From the NCBI RefSeq assembly GCF_000284295.1, contig NC_017093.1, forward strand, positions 8,709,467-8,773,466: a DNA stretch of 64,000 nucleotides, written 5' to 3'. The notes below the pieces were generated by a model, which saw only the letters and a program-made list of their open reading frames with translations, ran no database searches and was not told the DNA's origin. Origin of the DNA: Actinoplanes missouriensis 431. Its GTDB lineage: Bacteria; Actinomycetota; Actinomycetes; Mycobacteriales; Micromonosporaceae. The translations under genes and the position numbers were made by a program. This document shows positions 16,492-24,890 of the stretch, piece after piece. Numbering within the stretch: position 1 is the stretch's first letter; every line of letters starts with the position of its first letter.

Positions 16492-17946
16492 CTAGATCGC
16501 CATGTCGACGAAGCGGGACAGGTGCAGCTGCGCCGCCACGGTGACCGTGTCGGTCGGGCCGTTACGGTGCTTGGCCACGATGAAGTCGGCCTCACCCGCG
16601 CGCGGCGACTCCTTGTCGTAGTAGTCGTCGCGGTGCAGCAGGATCACCACGTCGGCGTCCTGCTCGATCGAGCCAGACTCACGCAGGTCGGACAGCTGCG
16701 GCCGCTTGTCGGTGCGCTGCTCGGGACCACGGTTCAGCTGACTGACCGCGATCACCGGGCACTCGATCTCCTTGGCCAGCAGTTTCAGGCCACGGGAGAG
16801 CTCCGAGACCTCCTGCTGCCGGCTCTCGGTCTTCTTCGGTGAGCTCATCAGCTGGAGATAGTCGATCACCAGGAGACGCAGGTTGTGGCGCTGCTTGAGC
16901 CGTCGCGCCTTCGCCCGGATCTCCATCAGGTTCATGTTGGGCGTGTCGTCCACGAAGATCGGCGCCTGGCTGATCTCGCCCATCCGGCGGGCCAGTTTCG
17001 TCCAGTCGTCGTCGGAGAGCTGCCCCGATCGAAGGGTGTGCAGCGGCACCCGCGCTTCCGCGGAGAGCAGTCGCATCACCATTTCGATCTTGCTCATTTC
17101 CAGCGAGAAGATGGCGCTGGCGTGGCCGCTCTGGATCGCCGCGTTCCGGGCGAAGTCCATGCTGACCGTCGACTTACCGAGACCGGGACGGCCGGCCACG
17201 ATGATCAGCTGGCCGGCGTGCAGACCGTTCAGCAGACGGTCGAGGTCCTGGAAGCCGGTGGGGACACCGGTCATCACACCGCCGGCCGCGCCGACCGCCT
17301 CGATCTCGTCGAGCGTCGGCTGCAGCATGTCGCCGAGGGCCGCGAAGTCCTCGCTGACCCGTTTCTCGGTCACGTCGTAGATCGCCTGCTGGGCGAGGTC
17401 GACGATGTCGTCGACGTCCCGCCCGCCGTTGCCGCCGGTGCCGTAACCGAGCTGCACGATCTTCGTCCCGGCCTCGACCAGGCGGCGCAGGATGGCCCGC
17501 TCCGAGACGATGCGCGCGTAGTAGGAGGCGTTGGCCGCGGTCGGCACGCTCTCGATCAGCGTGTGCAGGTAGGGCACGCCGCCGATCCGCTGCAGGTCAC
17601 CGGAGTCGGCCAGGGCCGCCGCCACGGTCAGGGCGTCGGCCGGCTCACCTCGCCCGTACAGATCGAGGATGACGTCGTAGATGGTCGCGTGCACCGGGCG
17701 GTAGAAGTCACCGACCTTGAGGATCTCGACCACATCGGCGATCGCGTCCTTGGAGAGCAGCATGCCGCCGAGCACACCCTGCTCGGCCGCGACGTCCTGC
17801 GGCGGCGCCTTGTCGAAGCCACCGCCCGACCCGCCCCCGGAACCGCTGCTGAAATTCGAGCCGCCACTGCCACCGTTACCGCCGGCGCCACCGCCAGGCT
17901 GCGACGGTGGTCGAGACTCCGGCCTTGCGTCATCGGTGATCGACAC
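16492..17946 (-). CDS. dnaB: Replicative DNA helicase DnaB
   Basis: 484 residues from GTG 17946, which has GGAAGGAGT 6 bases upstream. A Gly/Ser/Pro-rich N-terminal tail (about 40 residues) precedes the DnaB N-terminal domain (PPQDVAAEQGVLGGML). The RecA-like domain has Walker A AGRPGLGKST, FSLEMSK, Walker B LLVIDYLQLM, and AVSQLNRGPEQR with SGSIEQDADVV. No intein interrupts the gene, unlike in several mycobacteria. It is the ring helicase of the replisome, loaded by DnaA. Its upstream region carries DnaA-box-like sequences. Confidence 0.97.
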   Translation of the reverse strand: MSITDDARPESRPPSQPGGGAGGNGGSGGSNFSSGSGGGSGGGFDKAPPQDVAAEQGVLGGMLLSKDAIADVVEILKVGDFYRPVHATIYDVILDLYGRGEPADALTVAAALADSGDLQRIGGVPYLHTLIESVPTAANASYYARIVSERAILRRLVEAGTKIVQLGYGTGGNGGRDVDDIVDLAQQAIYDVTEKRVSEDFAALGDMLQPTLDEIEAVGAAGGVMTGVPTGFQDLDRLLNGLHAGQLIIVAGRPGLGKSTVSMDFARNAAIQSGHASAIFSLEMSKIEMVMRLLSAEARVPLHTLRSGQLSDDDWTKLARRMGEISQAPIFVDDTPNMNLMEIRAKARRLKQRHNLRLLVIDYLQLMSSPKKTESRQQEVSELSRGLKLLAKEIECPVIAVSQLNRGPEQRTDKRPQLSDLRESGSIEQDADVVILLHRDDYYDKESPRAGEADFIVAKHRNGPTDTVTVAAQLHLSRFVDMAI

Positions 17947-18111
17947 CCGGAGACTCCTTCCGCTGGCCATGCCCGCTGCCACGATCGAACAGCCTGGGTA
18001 CGACACTTTCGGTTGAACCTCGGGACGAGTTCAGAAGAACTCTCCGATCAATTTCGGCAGCCGAGGCTGGACCACTCTACGAATCCAGGCACCACCTGCC
18101 CAACTACGCCC

Positions 18112-18240
18112 GGTGGACAAGCCTCGGGACAACCTGTGGACATCTGCCTTTTGCCTGTGCACAGCATGTGGACAACTCCTGGGGACACAGCTGTCACCCC
18201 GTACCCGAACTGGGGTTTTGTCATCCCCACCTGTGGAAGG
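18112..18240. promoter_or_regulatory. DnaA-box-like cluster upstream of dnaB
   Basis: A perfect TGTGGACAA (reverse complement of the actinobacterial box TTGTCCACA) is at 18167-18175. Near matches in the same orientation: GGTGGACAA 18112-18120, TCGGGACAA 18124-18132, TGTGGACAT 18135-18143, TGTGCACAG 18156-18164, TGGGGACAC 18180-18188 and TGTGGAAGG 18232-18240. They sit between divergent dnaB and the repeat protein, 166-294 bases before the dnaB start. DnaA-dependent control of dnaB is inferred. Confidence 0.55.
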
Positions 18241-18335
18241 CAGAAAAGAGCAGGATCAGGGGAAACAGTGTGCCGGTGAGCAAGCCGTCGCGCTGAGGCG
18301 TTGCGGTTCCGTCCCGAGCACGTCACCCTTTGCAC

Positions 18336-21300
18336 GTGGACCAACGGGAGTGGGACTACGGCGCCCGCATGCCGCGCGACAGGCGCGCTGCGGAGGCTTG
18401 GCCCACCCGGGAACCGGATGAAGATCCAGAACCCCGATGGGCCTCGCTCACCGACACCGGCAGCATGGCGCCGAGCGCAGAGGCGCTGACCTGGCAGCGC
18501 CGCGCTGACGCGTGGGCTCAGCAGGCCGACGGCCAGGGTCAGACCCAGGGCGAGGTCGAGGTGTACGGCGGTGGCGGTCACGCCGTGGAGCCGACCACCA
18601 ACCGCTGGTCAGACGTCGCGTCCACCGGCCGCACCGCGTTTCCCGCCGACGGCACCGGCTGGCGCACCGAGACCGCCGAGTGGCGGGCCACCGGCGCGCG
18701 CTGGCGGCAGACCACCGAGTGGCGCTCGTCCACCGGATCGCACGTGTGGCGGTCCACCACCGAGGCCTGGCAGACCGACGAGGAAATCGCCGCGGCCGCC
18801 GAGAAATCCGCCATCCCCGGCACCGCCTGGCCCACCACCACCGACGCGGAGGAGACCAGCGACGGCCCGGCGTCCTGGCAGCGCCGCGCCACCACCCCGG
18901 TCGAGCAGACCCCGTCATGGCAGCGCCCGTCCACACAGACCCCGTCCTGGCAGCAGCCGTCCGCGTCCACTCCCTCGTGGCGGCAGCCCGCCGAGACCCC
19001 TTCCTGGCAGCAACCAGCTGACACCCCGTCATGGCAGCAACCAGCGGAAACGCCGTCCTGGCGGCAGTCCGCGGAGACGCCTGCGTGGCAGCAGCCCGCG
19101 GAGACGCCTGCGTGGCAGCAGCCCGCGGAGACGCCCTCGTGGCGGCGTTCCGGCGAATCATGGAACAGCCGGGGGGCCGAGCAGCCGCCTGGGGAGAACA
19201 CCACGGGCCTGGAGCGCTGGGGACGCACCGACGCGCCGGGCTGGCAGACGTCGCCCGCCGTTGACGCTCAGCACCTGGTTCGCGAGGACGACCGGGCTGC
19301 TTGGCGACGCGATGCCGCGTACCGGGATCAGCCTCCCCGCCGCGGCCGCCGCCGCGCCCCCGAACCGGACCCGGCCCCGTCCGGCGGCACCGGCTGGTCT
19401 ACAGGATCAGATTCGGACAGCTGGGAGCGTCACACCGACACCGGAAACATCTCCCCGTGGGGCGCGCGCGCCGAGCCGCCCGCCTTCGAGGAGCCTCCAC
19501 GGCGCACCCGCAGAAGATCTTCAGAGCCGATGGGGTACGGGGAGACGCCCGCCGACCCGGGTTTCCGCGAGACATCGGGTTACGGGACGCCGGAGCCGGA
19601 GCCCGGTTACCAGCAGACGGGCTATCCGGCGGGACCCATCCCGCCGAGTTACCGGGACGATGCGGGCTATCCCGGGGGACCGGGCACCTCGGCTTACCGG
19701 GGTGACGCGGCCGGAACGGCCGCCGCAGGCTATCGGGACGATTCGGGTTACCGGGACGAATCGGGTTACCGTGCGGCTCCGGCCGGCCCGGGTCACGATG
19801 CGGCCATTCCCGCCGCCGACACTTCCAGGGCCGCGCGCCCGCGCCGTTACAACCAGGGCTCCACCGACTGGCGTGAGGACACCGCGTCGTGGACCGCCGA
19901 GCCGGACACCAGCAACTGGACCCGCGACCCGGACACCGGCCAGTGGAGCCGCGCCGAGGACGACCCCCGCGTGCTCGCCTGGCGCGCCGAAGCCGCCCGT
20001 CGCGAGGCCGACAAGGGAGGGTCAGTCTCGGGTGCGGACGACGCCCCGGACACTCGTTCCGGTCGACGCGCCCGCCGCGGCCCGACCTTGGACGGCCCGT
20101 CCGGCGGTGTGCCCGGTGGTCCGCTGCCGAGCAGTGGGGTGCCCGGTCCCGACGCGGCCTGGCCGACGAGTTCCGTGCCCGACGACCCGGAACCCCCCGC
20201 CCCCCGTGGAACCGCCCTGCTCCCGGCCCCGCGCAGCGGCATGCCGAGCAGGCGAGCCCTGCCGGGCCCGTCCAGCGCCGCCCCCGGCAGCGCCATCCCC
20301 GGTCCTTCCAGCGCCGCACCGCGCAGCGGCATCCCCGGCCCCACCAGCGCCACACCCCGCAGCGGCATCCCCGGATCTCGCGGTGCCGGACCTGGCGGCC
20401 CGTTCCCCGGCGGCTCCGGGCCTCGTGACGCCGACGCCGAACCGCGTGGTGCCGGCTTCGAGCCTCGCGGCGCCGGCTTCGAGCCTCGTGGCGCCGGCTT
20501 TGGCAGCCCTCCGTGGAGCGGCGCCGCAGCTCCCGGCCCCGACCCGAACGCCGGCTACAGCACCGGCCAGTTCCGCGCCGGCACCGGCGATCCGCGCGCA
20601 GCCGCTGCGGGTGAGCCGCGTGCCGCAGGCGAGCCCCGCCCCACCGGCTCCGGCCGAGTCCGCCACGGCGACACCGGCGCCATCCGCCGCGACGAATCCG
20701 GCCGTCTCCGCCCCGGCGACACCGGCGCGATCCGTCGCGGCGACGCCGCCCCGAGCCGCCCTGGTGACACCGGTGCCGTCCGTCGCGGCGACACCGGCCC
20801 GATCCGTCGGGGCGACACCGGTGCGATCCGTTCTGGCGAGGGCAGCCAGTTCGGCCGGGGTGGCGAGTACAGCCCCGAGGAGTCCGGTCAGTTCCGCTCC
20901 GGTGGGTTCCCGCCCCCTGAGCAGACCGGCCGCCGTTACCGGGACGAGAACCCCGCAGACGGATACGCCGTGACCCCTCCCGGCGGTCGCCGTCGTGCCG
21001 CCGAACCCGAGCCCACCGCGGAACCCTGGCAGCAACGTGCCCTCCCCGGCGGATCAGACTGGTCCCCCGAGCCGGCCCGTCCCGACCGCACCTGGGACAC
21101 CTCGGGCGACGCCCCTTCTCCGAACCGTCCCTGGCCCGGCACCACCCGTCCCGAGCAGCGCCGGCCCGATTCCTGGCGCGATTCTCCGGGGTACGCCAGC
21201 GGCAGCCCTCGAGAGCTGCCCGAAGGTGGCCCGTCCCGCACCGGCGGATCCGCCCCCTGGCAGGACCCGTCAAGCAGCGCCGAGTCCTGGCAGGACACCT

Positions 21301-22787
21301 CCCGCGGCACCCCGTCCTGGCAGGATCAGTCACGAAGCACCCCGTCGTGGGACGACCGCTCCCGCAGCACCCCGTCATGGGACGACCGCTCCCGCAGCAC
21401 CCCAGCCAGGGAGGACCAGCCCCGCGACACCCCGTCGTGGCAGGGCGACCCCCGCGACAACCCGGCTCGGCCTGCGAGAGGCGCCGCCAGCGCTCCGCCG
21501 TGGCGTGACCCCGCCCTGGACGAGCCGCGCGGCCGTCGTGCCCTCCCCAGCCAGCGTGATGCAACAGGCGACTCCGACAGGTACCCCCGCCGGCAAGCTC
21601 CCCAACCCGACGACCGTGGCCCGGGCGGCACCCCCCGCTGGCAGGACACCCCGCGCGACGACCGCAACGGCTGGCAGGACCAGCCCCGCGACGACCGCGG
21701 CCCGGGTAACTGGCAGGACCCTCGCGGCTCCGGCGACTGGCAGGGCTCCGGCGCTGACAGTGGCACCGGCGGACGCGGGACCGCCTGGCCGGACTCCCCC
21801 CGTGAGCAGCCGAACCGCCCCGCCTACGGCACCCCGCGCGAACTCCCCGCCGGCAGCGACCCCCGCCGGCCCACCGGTTCGGGCCTCGCGCTGCCCGCCG
21901 GCGGCGCCTCTTGGCCGGATCCGCTGAGCGACCCGCCGCGCCGGGCGAGCGTCCCGCCCTACGGTGCCACCGAACCGTGGAACCCCCGCGGCCCCAGGAA
22001 CGACACGCCGCCCGGCAACGGGTACGGCGAACCCCGTGAACCCGCCGACTGGCTCGCTGCTGAGCGTGCCACCGGGGTTCGGGGTGCTGACTACCGCGAC
22101 GGCGCCGGGCAGGGTGGTGAGACCGACTGGCGCCAGTCGCTAGCGCAGCAGAGCGACCTCGCCGAGGGAGAGTCCCGCCGGTACGACACGTCGGACTTTC
22201 CCCCCTTTCGGCCAAGTGGCTCCGCGCAGGTCGCCGGAACCGCGAACCTGGCACTGAGCACCACGTCCGTCATCTCCACGGACCCGGACAGCATCCCGGG
22301 GCCGGCAGCACGGGTAACCGCCGAGGACGACGCCGACCTGGACACCTCCTGGCCGCCGCGCCGCAGCACCACCGGCGCGTTCCAGGGAACCGGCTCCTAC
22401 GAGCGGCGCCCGGTGACGAGCGGTCTCGTGGCGGGCCAGCCCGCCGACCTGCTGGATCCGGACGATGACGAGGAGGCCGAGGAGACCCCCGGCGGCCCGC
22501 TGGCGGCGGTCGGTTACACGGTCGTCTGGTACGGCGTACCCGTGATCCTCTTCGTCGGCGGCATGTTCCTGCTCAACAGTGGGCAGCGCACGCACGCTCT
22601 GCAGACCCTCGCCGACGCGGCCCCCGAGTTCGCGATCAGTCTCGCCCTGAGCATGCTCGTCGCGCTGGCCCTGCGCCGCGCCACCACCGCCTGGAAGGCC
22701 GCAAGCGTGGGCCTGGCCGCCGCGGTGGTGGGCGGCGGCCTCGCCACGGTCCTGAGCTCCGCCATCACCGGCAACAGCCTCAGCTAG
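18336..22787 (+). CDS. Very large repeat-rich protein with C-terminal membrane helices
   Basis: About 1483 residues; starts at GTG 18336 (VDQREWDYG) or TTG 18330. Almost the whole protein is low-complexity Pro/Ser/Trp/Arg/Gly sequence made of several repeat families: TPSWQQPAE (nine residues, about 18910-19150), EPRGAGF, SAAPRSGIPGP, GDTGAIRRGD and RSTPSWDDRS. The last ~110 residues hold three hydrophobic helices (VVWYGVPVILFVGGMFLL, FAISLALSMLVALAL, VGLAAAVVGGGLATVL). The long N-terminal part is thus probably a disordered cytoplasmic region tethered to the membrane. No catalytic motif found; function unknown. It replaces the transporter gene that sits between dnaB and rplI in Streptomyces. 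Confidence 0.75.
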   Translation: MDQREWDYGARMPRDRRAAEAWPTREPDEDPEPRWASLTDTGSMAPSAEALTWQRRADAWAQQADGQGQTQGEVEVYGGGGHAVEPTTNRWSDVASTGRTAFPADGTGWRTETAEWRATGARWRQTTEWRSSTGSHVWRSTTEAWQTDEEIAAAAEKSAIPGTAWPTTTDAEETSDGPASWQRRATTPVEQTPSWQRPSTQTPSWQQPSASTPSWRQPAETPSWQQPADTPSWQQPAETPSWRQSAETPAWQQPAETPAWQQPAETPSWRRSGESWNSRGAEQPPGENTTGLERWGRTDAPGWQTSPAVDAQHLVREDDRAAWRRDAAYRDQPPRRGRRRAPEPDPAPSGGTGWSTGSDSDSWERHTDTGNISPWGARAEPPAFEEPPRRTRRRSSEPMGYGETPADPGFRETSGYGTPEPEPGYQQTGYPAGPIPPSYRDDAGYPGGPGTSAYRGDAAGTAAAGYRDDSGYRDESGYRAAPAGPGHDAAIPAADTSRAARPRRYNQGSTDWREDTASWTAEPDTSNWTRDPDTGQWSRAEDDPRVLAWRAEAARREADKGGSVSGADDAPDTRSGRRARRGPTLDGPSGGVPGGPLPSSGVPGPDAAWPTSSVPDDPEPPAPRGTALLPAPRSGMPSRRALPGPSSAAPGSAIPGPSSAAPRSGIPGPTSATPRSGIPGSRGAGPGGPFPGGSGPRDADAEPRGAGFEPRGAGFEPRGAGFGSPPWSGAAAPGPDPNAGYSTGQFRAGTGDPRAAAAGEPRAAGEPRPTGSGRVRHGDTGAIRRDESGRLRPGDTGAIRRGDAAPSRPGDTGAVRRGDTGPIRRGDTGAIRSGEGSQFGRGGEYSPEESGQFRSGGFPPPEQTGRRYRDENPADGYAVTPPGGRRRAAEPEPTAEPWQQRALPGGSDWSPEPARPDRTWDTSGDAPSPNRPWPGTTRPEQRRPDSWRDSPGYASGSPRELPEGGPSRTGGSAPWQDPSSSAESWQDTSRGTPSWQDQSRSTPSWDDRSRSTPSWDDRSRSTPAREDQPRDTPSWQGDPRDNPARPARGAASAPPWRDPALDEPRGRRALPSQRDATGDSDRYPRRQAPQPDDRGPGGTPRWQDTPRDDRNGWQDQPRDDRGPGNWQDPRGSGDWQGSGADSGTGGRGTAWPDSPREQPNRPAYGTPRELPAGSDPRRPTGSGLALPAGGASWPDPLSDPPRRASVPPYGATEPWNPRGPRNDTPPGNGYGEPREPADWLAAERATGVRGADYRDGAGQGGETDWRQSLAQQSDLAEGESRRYDTSDFPPFRPSGSAQVAGTANLALSTTSVISTDPDSIPGPAARVTAEDDADLDTSWPPRRSTTGAFQGTGSYERRPVTSGLVAGQPADLLDPDDDEEAEETPGGPLAAVGYTVVWYGVPVILFVGGMFLLNSGQRTHALQTLADAAPEFAISLALSMLVALALRRATTAWKAASVGLAAAVVGGGLATVLSSAITGNSLS
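18913..19150 (+). repeat. 27-bp in-frame repeats (TPSWQQPAE units)
   Basis: About eight or nine copies of a nine-codon unit within the large repeat protein, variable at the Gln/Arg and Ala/Thr positions, with two adjacent copies (ETPAWQQPA) nearly identical in DNA. Confidence 0.85.
20440..20840 (+). repeat. In-frame EPRGAGF and GDTGAIRRGD repeats
   Basis: Three EPRGAGF units (about 20440-20505), then five or more GDTG(A/P)(I/V)RRGD-like ten-residue units (about 20667-20835) inside the large repeat protein. Confidence 0.8.
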
Positions 22788-22837
22788 ACGGTCGCGCCCG
22801 CCGTCGCCGGGCGCGCCCAAACCCAGGAACGCAAGGC

Positions 22838-22883
22838 GCCGGACCACCAGCCCGGGAACACGACAGGCGCGCCGGACCACCAG
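22838..22883. repeat. 33-bp-spaced direct repeat
   Basis: GCCGGACCACCAG occurs at 22838-22850 and 22871-22883 with similar flanks; it lies between the large repeat protein and the rplI terminator. No function seen. Confidence 0.6.
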
Positions 22884-22895
22884 CCCCGGAACGCA

Positions 22896-22929
22896 GAAGG
22901 CGCGCCGGGCGGATGCCCAGCGCGCCTTC
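22896..22929 (-). terminator. Terminator of the rpsF-rplI operon
   Basis: GAAGGCGCGC pairs with GCGCGCCTTC around an inner GGGC/GCCC pairing, beginning 12 bases after the rplI stop on the minus strand. Confidence 0.7.
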
Positions 22930-22941
22930 CGTGCAGCTGAA

Positions 22942-23391
22942 TTACTTGGCGGCGACGACGTTCACCGGGAACGTCGCGGTCACCTCGGGGTGCAGCTTGA
23001 CCGACACGTTGTACGAGCCCGTGGTCTTGATGTGACCGGGGAGCTCGAGACGACGACGGTCGAGAGCCGGGCCGCCGGCGGCCTTGACCGCGTCGACAAT
23101 CTCGGCCGGGGTGATCGAGCCGAACAGGCGGCCACCGTTGCCGGAGCGCGCGCTCAGCGTGACCTTGAGGCCGGCCAGCTGGCCCTTGACCTCGTTGGCC
23201 TGACCGAGGTCACGGATCTCGCGGGCCTCGCGGGCCCGCTTGATGACCACGACCTGCTTCTCAGCGCCCTTGGTCCACTGGATCGCGAAACCCTGGGGCA
23301 GCAGGTAGTTGCGGCCGTAGCCGTTCTTGACCTCGACGATGTCGCCGGGGGTGCCGAGGCCGGAAACCTCCTGCGTGAGGATGATCTTCAT
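22942..23391 (-). CDS. rplI: 50S ribosomal protein L9
   Basis: 149 residues, standard length. N-terminal MKIILTQEVSGLGTPGDIVEVKNGYGRNYLLPQGFA is the L9 signature (read in parts: GYGRNYLLP), followed by the long connecting helix and a C-terminal domain with GSITPAEI. Last gene of rpsF-ssb-rpsR-rplI, 14 bases after rpsR. Confidence 0.98.
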   Translation of the reverse strand: MKIILTQEVSGLGTPGDIVEVKNGYGRNYLLPQGFAIQWTKGAEKQVVVIKRAREAREIRDLGQANEVKGQLAGLKVTLSARSGNGGRLFGSITPAEIVDAVKAAGGPALDRRRLELPGHIKTTGSYNVSVKLHPEVTATFPVNVVAAK

Positions 23392-23405
23392 CGCGGTGCC
23401 CCCTC

Positions 23406-23645
23406 TCAGCGAGCCGTGGCCGTGTACGGCAGGAGCGCCATCTCACGGGCGTTCTTGACCGCGCGGGCGATCTGCCGCTGCTGCTGGGAGGTCACACCGG
23501 TGACGCGGCGGGCACGGATCTTGCCGCGGTCGGAGATGAACTTCCGCAGGAGCGCGGTGTCCTTGTAATCGATGTAGGTGATCCCGTCCTTGTCGAGCGG
23601 GTTCACCTTCTTCTTCGGCTTGCGAAGCGCAGCAGCCTTAGCCAT
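23406..23645 (-). CDS. rpsR: 30S ribosomal protein S18
   Basis: 79 residues from ATG 23645 (MAKAAALRKPKKK). S18 features: DKDGITYIDYKDTALLRKF and KIRARRVTGVTSQQQRQIA. It lacks the cysteine zinc motif seen in the zinc-containing paralogue, having no Cys at all. S18 pairs with S6 on the 30S platform and with the rpsF leader in regulation. Confidence 0.97.
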   Translation of the reverse strand: MAKAAALRKPKKKVNPLDKDGITYIDYKDTALLRKFISDRGKIRARRVTGVTSQQQRQIARAVKNAREMALLPYTATAR

Positions 23646-23686
23646 TGCTCTTAACTCCTGACCTGAACTCAAGAAAGCCCGAAGGC

Positions 23687-24241
23687 TTAGAAGGGAGGCT
23701 CGTCGTCGAACGAGGAGTTGCCGCCGCCGGAGGAGCGGCCGCCACCACTGGAGGCGGGCGCAGCGGTGGCCCAGGGGTCGTCGAAGTCGCGGTTTCCGCC
23801 GCCGCCTCCGCCGTTCCCACCGGACTGCCGGTTGCCACCACCGGAGGCGCCGAAGCCACCTCCGCCGCCACCGGACCGGTTCATCTTCTGCACCTTCGCC
23901 GTGGCGTAGCGCAGGGACGGGCCGATCTCGTCGACCTCGAGCTCGTAAACGGTGCGCTTCTCGCCCTCGCGCGTCTCGTAAGACCTCTGACGCAGACGGC
24001 CCTGCACGATCACCCGAGCGCCGCGCTGCAGCGACTCGGCGACGTGCTCAGCGGCGTCACGCCAGATGTTGCACGCGAGGAATAGTGGCTCGCCGTCTTT
24101 CCACTCGCCCGACTGCCGGTCCAAGGTCCGCGGCGTGGAAGCGATGCGGAACTTGGCGACCGCCGCACCCGAAGGGGTGAAGCGCAGCTCAGGGTCATCG
24201 GTGAGGTTACCGATGACCGTGATGGTGGTTTCTCCTGCCAT
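23687..24241 (-). CDS. ssb: Single-stranded DNA-binding protein
   Basis: 184 residues from ATG 24241, with GGAGAAGTC upstream. The OB fold spans residues 1-110 (TVIGNLTDDPELRFTPSG, FLACNIWRDAAEHVAESLQRGARVIVQGRL). A Gly/Asn-rich linker leads to the acidic tip DDEPPF, the usual docking peptide for replication and repair partners. It lies in the rpsF operon. Confidence 0.97.
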   Translation of the reverse strand: MAGETTITVIGNLTDDPELRFTPSGAAVAKFRIASTPRTLDRQSGEWKDGEPLFLACNIWRDAAEHVAESLQRGARVIVQGRLRQRSYETREGEKRTVYELEVDEIGPSLRYATAKVQKMNRSGGGGGGFGASGGGNRQSGGNGGGGGGNRDFDDPWATAAPASSGGGRSSGGGNSSFDDEPPF

Positions 24242-24304
24242 GACTTCTCCTCGCCGCTTCAATCGTTGTGGCAAAGGGTCTCAGGACCCTCTGACAAAAA
24301 CGTC

Positions 24305-24595
24305 TCAGCGGGTCTCGGGACGGATGACCTTGGTACGCAGGATGGACTCGTTGAGGCGGAGCTGACGGTCCAGCTCGGCCACGGCCTCAGGCGTCGCCTG
24401 CAGGTCGACGACCGCGTAGATGCCCTCGGCCTTCTTGTTGATCTCGAACGAGAGCCGGCGACGGCCCCAGACGTCGAGCTTCTCCACCGAGCCACCCGCG
24501 GTCCTGATGACGTTCAGGTACTGGTCGAGCGACGGAGCAACGGTGCGCTCCTCGAGCGAAGGATCGAGGATCACCATGAGTTCGTAATGACGCAA
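24305..24595 (-). CDS. rpsF: 30S ribosomal protein S6
   Basis: 96 residues from TTG 24595 (MRHYELMVILDPSLEER), the normal S6 beginning; AGGAGG lies 8 bases before it. A GTG at 24604 overlaps that ribosome site and is less likely. The middle (LDVWGRRRLSFEINKKAEGIYAV) matches S6 and the end (RTKVIRPE) is typical. First gene of the operon; its ribosome site is buried in the leader fold described separately. Confidence 0.96.
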   Translation of the reverse strand: MRHYELMVILDPSLEERTVAPSLDQYLNVIRTAGGSVEKLDVWGRRRLSFEINKKAEGIYAVVDLQATPEAVAELDRQLRLNESILRTKVIRPETR

Positions 24596-24603
24596 GACAT
24601 TCA

Positions 24604-24646
24604 CCTCCTGTGGGCTAAGCGGCCACGGTCTCTCCGTGGCAGGAGG
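24604..24646 (-). ncRNA. S6:S18-binding rpsF leader motif
   Basis: On the minus strand, CCTCCTG (24646-24640) pairs with CAGGAGG (24610-24604), which is the rpsF ribosome site. The inner hairpin CCACGG/CCGTGG (24639-24634 with 24628-24623) is followed at once by an unpaired CCG (24622-24620) in a 12-base one-sided bulge. This is the described architecture of the S6:S18 motif, which mimics the 16S rRNA site and lets S6-S18 repress their own operon. A second perfect hairpin GCCGTGGG/CCCACGGC lies upstream (24694-24670). Confidence 0.75.
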
Positions 24647-24745
24647 TCTTGTGTCGTACGCAGAAGAAAGCCGTGGGAGTCAGATGCCCACGGCGAACAC
24701 ACTGCGAACCGAGCCAGCATACCCAGGGAAGGCGCTTGACCCAAA

Positions 24746-24779
24746 AGCGACGACCCCGTCCGGGGACGGGGTCGTCGCT
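24746..24779 (-). terminator. Intrinsic terminator
   Basis: A perfect 15-bp stem (AGCGACGACCCCGTC with its complement, 4-base loop), followed on the minus strand by TTTT. It ends transcripts coming from the gene at 24891-25889 before the rpsF leader. Confidence 0.88.
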
Positions 24780-24890
24780 GGGGGAGAAGCCGCGGGGCGT
24801 CCGGCCCGATTCGTTGGGTGGGACCTGGGGAGGAACGACCACACCGATGAGGTTGGACGCGTACGCCCCGCGGAGCTTTCAAGGAAGAGC

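Noticed and set aside
16492..17946. Intein in dnaB
   Set aside because: The protein is 484 residues and its helicase motifs are contiguous.
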